From positions 1-54,236 of the forward strand of contig JARLJF010000091.1 of the NCBI GenBank assembly GCA_031291335.1: a stretch of 54,236 bases of DNA. The letters run 5' to 3'. Every line of letters begins with the position of its first letter. Positions within the stretch are counted from its first letter, which is position 1. Positions 51,405 to 54,236 of this stretch are shown here, in pieces. The DNA is from Pandoraea sp. Its GTDB lineage: Bacteria; Pseudomonadota; Gammaproteobacteria; Burkholderiales; Burkholderiaceae. The notes under the pieces are model-generated. The model did not search any database, was not told where the DNA came from, and saw only the letters and a program-made list of their open reading frames with translations. The translations under genes and the position numbers were made by a program.

Positions 51405-52625
51405 ATGCTGAAGCTCGATTTCCATCCCTCGGGTCGCCATTTCCTGCAGATCCCTGGTCCCAGCCCGGTGCCCGATCGTATTCTGCGCGCCATGAGCTAC
51501 CCGACGATCGATCACCGCGGCCCGGAATTCGGCGCGCTCGGTCGCAAGGTGCTGGCTGACATCAAGAAGATTTTCAAGACGGAACAACCGGTGGTGATTT
51601 ACCCGGCGTCGGGTACCGGCGCATGGGAAGCTGCGCTCACGAATACGCTCTCGCCGGGCGATCACGTGCTCATGTTCGAGACGGGGCACTTCTCCACGCT
51701 CTGGAAGAAGATGGCCGAGAACCTGGGCCTGAAGCCGGAGTTCATCGGTTTGCCGGGTACCGACGGCTGGCGCCGTGGTGTTCAGCCCGACATGATCGAA
51801 GCACGCCTGCGCGCCGATACGGCGCGCGACATCAAGGCCGTGTGCGTGGTGCACAACGAAACCTCGACCGGTGTGACGTCGGATATCGCGGCCGTGCGTC
51901 GTGCCATCGACGCCGCGGGCCACCCCGCGCTGCTGCTCGTCGACACGATCTCGGGCCTCGGCTCGGCCGACTATCGTCACGACGAATGGGGCGTGGACGT
52001 GACCGTCTCGGGTTCGCAAAAGGGCCTGATGCTGCCGCCGGGGATCAGCTTCAACGCGGTCTCGCCCAAGGCGCTCGAAGCGGGCCGTCACGCCAAGCTG
52101 CCGCGCGCCTTCTGGGGCTGGCAGGAAATCATCGAAGCCAACAAGAACGGCTACTGGCCGTACACGCCGAACACGAACCTGCTGTACGGCCTGTCCGAAG
52201 CGCTCGACATGATTCTCGAAGAGGGGCTGGACAACGTGTTCGCGCGTCACCAGCGTCTGGCGGAAGCCACGCGTCGCGCTGTGCGCGCGTGGGGTCTGGA
52301 GATCCAGTGTCAGGACCCCGCGGTGTACAGCCCGGTGCTGACCGGTGTGGTCATGCCGCAGGGCGTCGATGCCGACGAAGTTCGCAAGCGCATCTACGAA
52401 CGCTTCGATATGTCGCTGGGGCAGGCGCTGGGCAAGATTCGCGGCACGATGTTCCGCATCGGCCACCTGGGCGACTGCAATGACCTCACGCTCATGGCAA
52501 CGCTCGCGGGTTGCGAAATGGGCTTGCAGATTTCCGGCGTGAAGCTCGCCGGTTCCGGTGTCGTTGCCGCAATGGACTATCTGGCACAGGCAAAAGATAC
52601 GCCGTCTCTCAAGGTCGCCGCCTGA
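51405..52625 (+). CDS. Class V aminotransferase, serine-glyoxylate (SgaA) type
   Basis: About 406 residues. PLP enzyme; Lys206 in VSGSQKGLMLPPG forms the Schiff base, Asp180 (LLLVDTISGLGS) contacts the PLP nitrogen, and SGTGAWE (69-75) and HNETSTG (150-156) hold phosphate and substrate. The N-terminal GRHFLQIPGPSPVPDRILRA is typical of serine/alanine-glyoxylate transaminases. The likely reaction is transfer of the amino group from serine, alanine or another donor to glyoxylate, forming glycine. AGGAGAGAG precedes the ATG. It is followed by an ACS-family carrier and controlled by the divergent GntR protein. The donor amino acid is not defined by sequence. Confidence 0.9.
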   Translation: MLKLDFHPSGRHFLQIPGPSPVPDRILRAMSYPTIDHRGPEFGALGRKVLADIKKIFKTEQPVVIYPASGTGAWEAALTNTLSPGDHVLMFETGHFSTLWKKMAENLGLKPEFIGLPGTDGWRRGVQPDMIEARLRADTARDIKAVCVVHNETSTGVTSDIAAVRRAIDAAGHPALLLVDTISGLGSADYRHDEWGVDVTVSGSQKGLMLPPGISFNAVSPKALEAGRHAKLPRAFWGWQEIIEANKNGYWPYTPNTNLLYGLSEALDMILEEGLDNVFARHQRLAEATRRAVRAWGLEIQCQDPAVYSPVLTGVVMPQGVDADEVRKRIYERFDMSLGQALGKIRGTMFRIGHLGDCNDLTLMATLAGCEMGLQISGVKLAGSGVVAAMDYLAQAKDTPSLKVAA

Positions 52626-52656
52626 CCTGCCGTTAGTAGTCCTTACCAGGAGACGA

Positions 52657-52690
52657 GGGACGCCGTAGCGGTAGCCGTTGTCGGCGTCCC
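52657..52690. terminator. Hairpin between aminotransferase and MFS genes
   Basis: GGGACGCCG (52657-52665) and CGGCGTCCC (52682-52690) around a 16-base loop, about 30 bases after the aminotransferase stop, with no U-run. It may trim expression of the downstream MFS gene. Confidence 0.5.
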
Positions 52691-52820
52691 GGCAGTGAAC
52701 GCTTTAATTGTCATTCACGCGTGACAGGGCTTCCTTCAGAGACGCCCGTGACGCAGCAACACCTTTTGCGCTGCCAGCATGCTGCGGGGGCGCTTCACAG
52801 GATGTTTCAGGAGACATGCA

Positions 52821-54095
52821 ATGAAGCTTTTCAAAGCGACAAGGGTCGTGCTGGTGATGCTATGCGTTATGTATTTCATCACCTACCTCGATCGTGTCAA
52901 CGTCAGTACGGCTGCGGCCGGATTCGGCAAGGAATTCAATCTCAACAAGACTGAAATCGGTCTCGTCTTCTCCGCATTTGCTTATCCGTATCTCGTCTTT
53001 CAAATTATCGGCGGCTGGGTGAGCGACCGCTTCGGTGCGAAGCGCACGTTGCTCGTGTGCGGTGCGTTGTGGGCCGTCGCGACGATTCTGACCGGCATGG
53101 CCGGCGGTCTCGTCACGTTGCTGCTGGCGCGTCTGTTGCTGGGCCTGGGTGAAGGGGCAACGTTCCCCGCGGCAACGTCGGCCATGTCGCGCTGGATCCC
53201 CAAGGAAAAGCGTGGTTTCGCTCAAGGGATCACGCACGCGGCGTCGCGCATCGGCAATGCCGTTGCCCCGGCCGTCGTGGTGTTCATCATGGCGACGCAC
53301 GGCTGGCGTGAATCGTTCTACCTGTGCGGTATCGTGAGCCTCGTCTGGGTGGTGCTGTGGGCTTTCACGTTCACGGAGCGTCCGCAAGACCATCCGCGTA
53401 TCACGACGGAAGAACTCGCCGTGCTGCCTGCCCTGAAGGCAAAGAGCGCGTCGGTGCCGTGGGGGCCGCTGTTCAAGCGCATGATGCCGGTCACGGTCGT
53501 GTACTTCTGCTACGGCTGGACGTTGTGGCTCTTCCTGTCGTGGATTCCCCAGTACTTCCTGCACAGCTATGACCTCGACCTGAAGAAGTCGGCCCTGTTC
53601 GCATCAAGCGTGTTCTTCGCGGGTGTGATCGGCGACACGCTCGGTGGGATCGTGACCGATAAGCTCTACGAGCGCACGGGCAGTCTGAAGCGCGCACGTA
53701 GCTGGATGGTGTCCGTGTGCATGCTGCTCACGCTGATCTCGCTCGTGCCGATGATGTTCACGCACCATCTGTACGTGTCGATGGCATGTCTGGCGTTCGG
53801 CTTCTTCTTCGCCGAAATGACGATTGGCCCGATGTGGGCGATCCCGATGGACGTTGCACCGGAATACTCGGGCACGGCCAGCGGCATGATGAACACGGGG
53901 TCGGCGCTGGCAGCGATTCTCTCGCCGGTGATCTCGGGCTACCTCATCGACCGCACGGGCAACTGGGAACTGCCGTTCCTGGGCAGCATGATTCTGATGG
54001 CCGTTGGCGTGGTGCTGGCCTTCCGCATGCAGCCCGAGAGCAAGTTCTCGATGGCCGGTGATGCCGCCGCGAGCAACGCACGCCAGCCCGCCTGA
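52821..54095 (+). CDS. MFS transporter, anion:cation symporter (ACS) family
   Basis: About 424 residues and twelve helices. ACS-family landmarks: MYFITYLDRVNVSTAAAGFG at helix 1, SDRFGAKRTLLVCGALWAVA, RLLLGLGEGATFPAATSAMS, and RWIPKEKRGFAQGITHAASR. The second half has FMFG-like FFFAEMTIGPMWAIPMDVAP and EYSGTASGMMNTGSALAAIL. Members import hexuronates, glucarate, tartrate and similar organic anions. AGGAG precedes the ATG. With the aminotransferase and GntR gene, uptake of a hydroxyacid or sugar acid feeding glyoxylate or serine is plausible, but unproved. Confidence 0.9.
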   Translation: MKLFKATRVVLVMLCVMYFITYLDRVNVSTAAAGFGKEFNLNKTEIGLVFSAFAYPYLVFQIIGGWVSDRFGAKRTLLVCGALWAVATILTGMAGGLVTLLLARLLLGLGEGATFPAATSAMSRWIPKEKRGFAQGITHAASRIGNAVAPAVVVFIMATHGWRESFYLCGIVSLVWVVLWAFTFTERPQDHPRITTEELAVLPALKAKSASVPWGPLFKRMMPVTVVYFCYGWTLWLFLSWIPQYFLHSYDLDLKKSALFASSVFFAGVIGDTLGGIVTDKLYERTGSLKRARSWMVSVCMLLTLISLVPMMFTHHLYVSMACLAFGFFFAEMTIGPMWAIPMDVAPEYSGTASGMMNTGSALAAILSPVISGYLIDRTGNWELPFLGSMILMAVGVVLAFRMQPESKFSMAGDAAASNARQPA

Positions 54096-54236
54096 CGTGC
54101 GTGCGATGTTCGCCTGATGTTGGGTGCCCCGGATTGGCGCACGCAATATCAGGCGGCATCGACGACATCTCCCGCAAAACACCCGCCGGGCATGCTGCGC
54201 GTTCGCCAGATTTTCTGCCGCGCCCGGCAGGCCCGC

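Noticed and set aside
1..54236. Search by eye for CRISPR arrays, insertion sequences, prophage or rRNA
   Set aside because: No spaced repeats of CRISPR length, transposase or integrase motifs, or rRNA sequences were seen.

Overview
The window looks like a chromosomal segment of a GC-rich Betaproteobacterium of the Burkholderiales. Pandoraea or a close Burkholderiaceae relative is my best guess, from the gene families present (porin of the Burkholderia type, Lrp/lldD, SsuABC-like sulfonate genes, a LuxI synthase, an IclR-gabD-Liv cluster). This is inferred from protein similarity by eye, not from a search. Genes are tightly packed. I see no insertion sequence, prophage, CRISPR array or rRNA. 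The RNA genes are two identical tRNA-Arg(ACG) copies.

Layout. 1-6.4 kb: housekeeping genes (DUF72 protein, cfa, pdxH, an AsmA-family protein, and tcdA head-to-head with it). 6.6-9.0 kb: fadD-type acyl-CoA ligase, then the tRNA-Arg pair. 9.2-14.5 kb: an EmrA/EmrB/TolC-like efflux operon with a divergent TetR repressor and a shared operator region. 14.6-19.4 kb: amino-acid permease, porin, Lrp-type regulator and an lldD-type 2-hydroxyacid dehydrogenase. 19.5-26.2 kb: a glycine-zipper protein, then a LysR regulator divergent from an MFS carrier plus a periplasmic binding protein, an amidase, a DUF3820 protein and a LysE exporter.

26.4-37.9 kb is the most distinctive block: a divergent organosulfur cluster. 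The leftward arm has an SsuD-like flavin monooxygenase, a class II aldolase, a sulfonate-type ABC transporter with two binding proteins, and a membrane cytochrome c with a possible Sco-like tail. The rightward arm has an acyl-CoA-dehydrogenase-fold monooxygenase, a cysteine-dioxygenase-like enzyme and a four-domain rhodanese in which only domains 2 and 4 keep the active-site cysteine. A 25-bp palindrome lies between the arms. Together they could import an organosulfur compound, release sulfite and handle sulfane or thiol sulfur.

38.1-40.5 kb: a GT9-type glycosyltransferase, an unusually long LuxI-type acyl-homoserine-lactone synthase without a neighbouring luxR, and a DUF1801 protein, followed by a polypurine/polypyrimidine tract. 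40.9-49.5 kb: an IclR regulator divergent from gabD, a Liv-type ABC transporter and an iron alcohol dehydrogenase. The set fits uptake and oxidation of 4-hydroxybutyrate or a related C4 compound to succinate, and three 17-bp operator-like repeats lie in the divergent promoter. 49.7-54.1 kb: a flavodoxin-fold protein, then a GntR/FCD regulator divergent from a serine-glyoxylate-type aminotransferase and an ACS-family MFS carrier, with the same 15-bp element at both divergent gene starts.

Throughout, start codons were chosen by family length and ribosome-binding sites. Substrates of transporters and enzymes are inferences from family and context.
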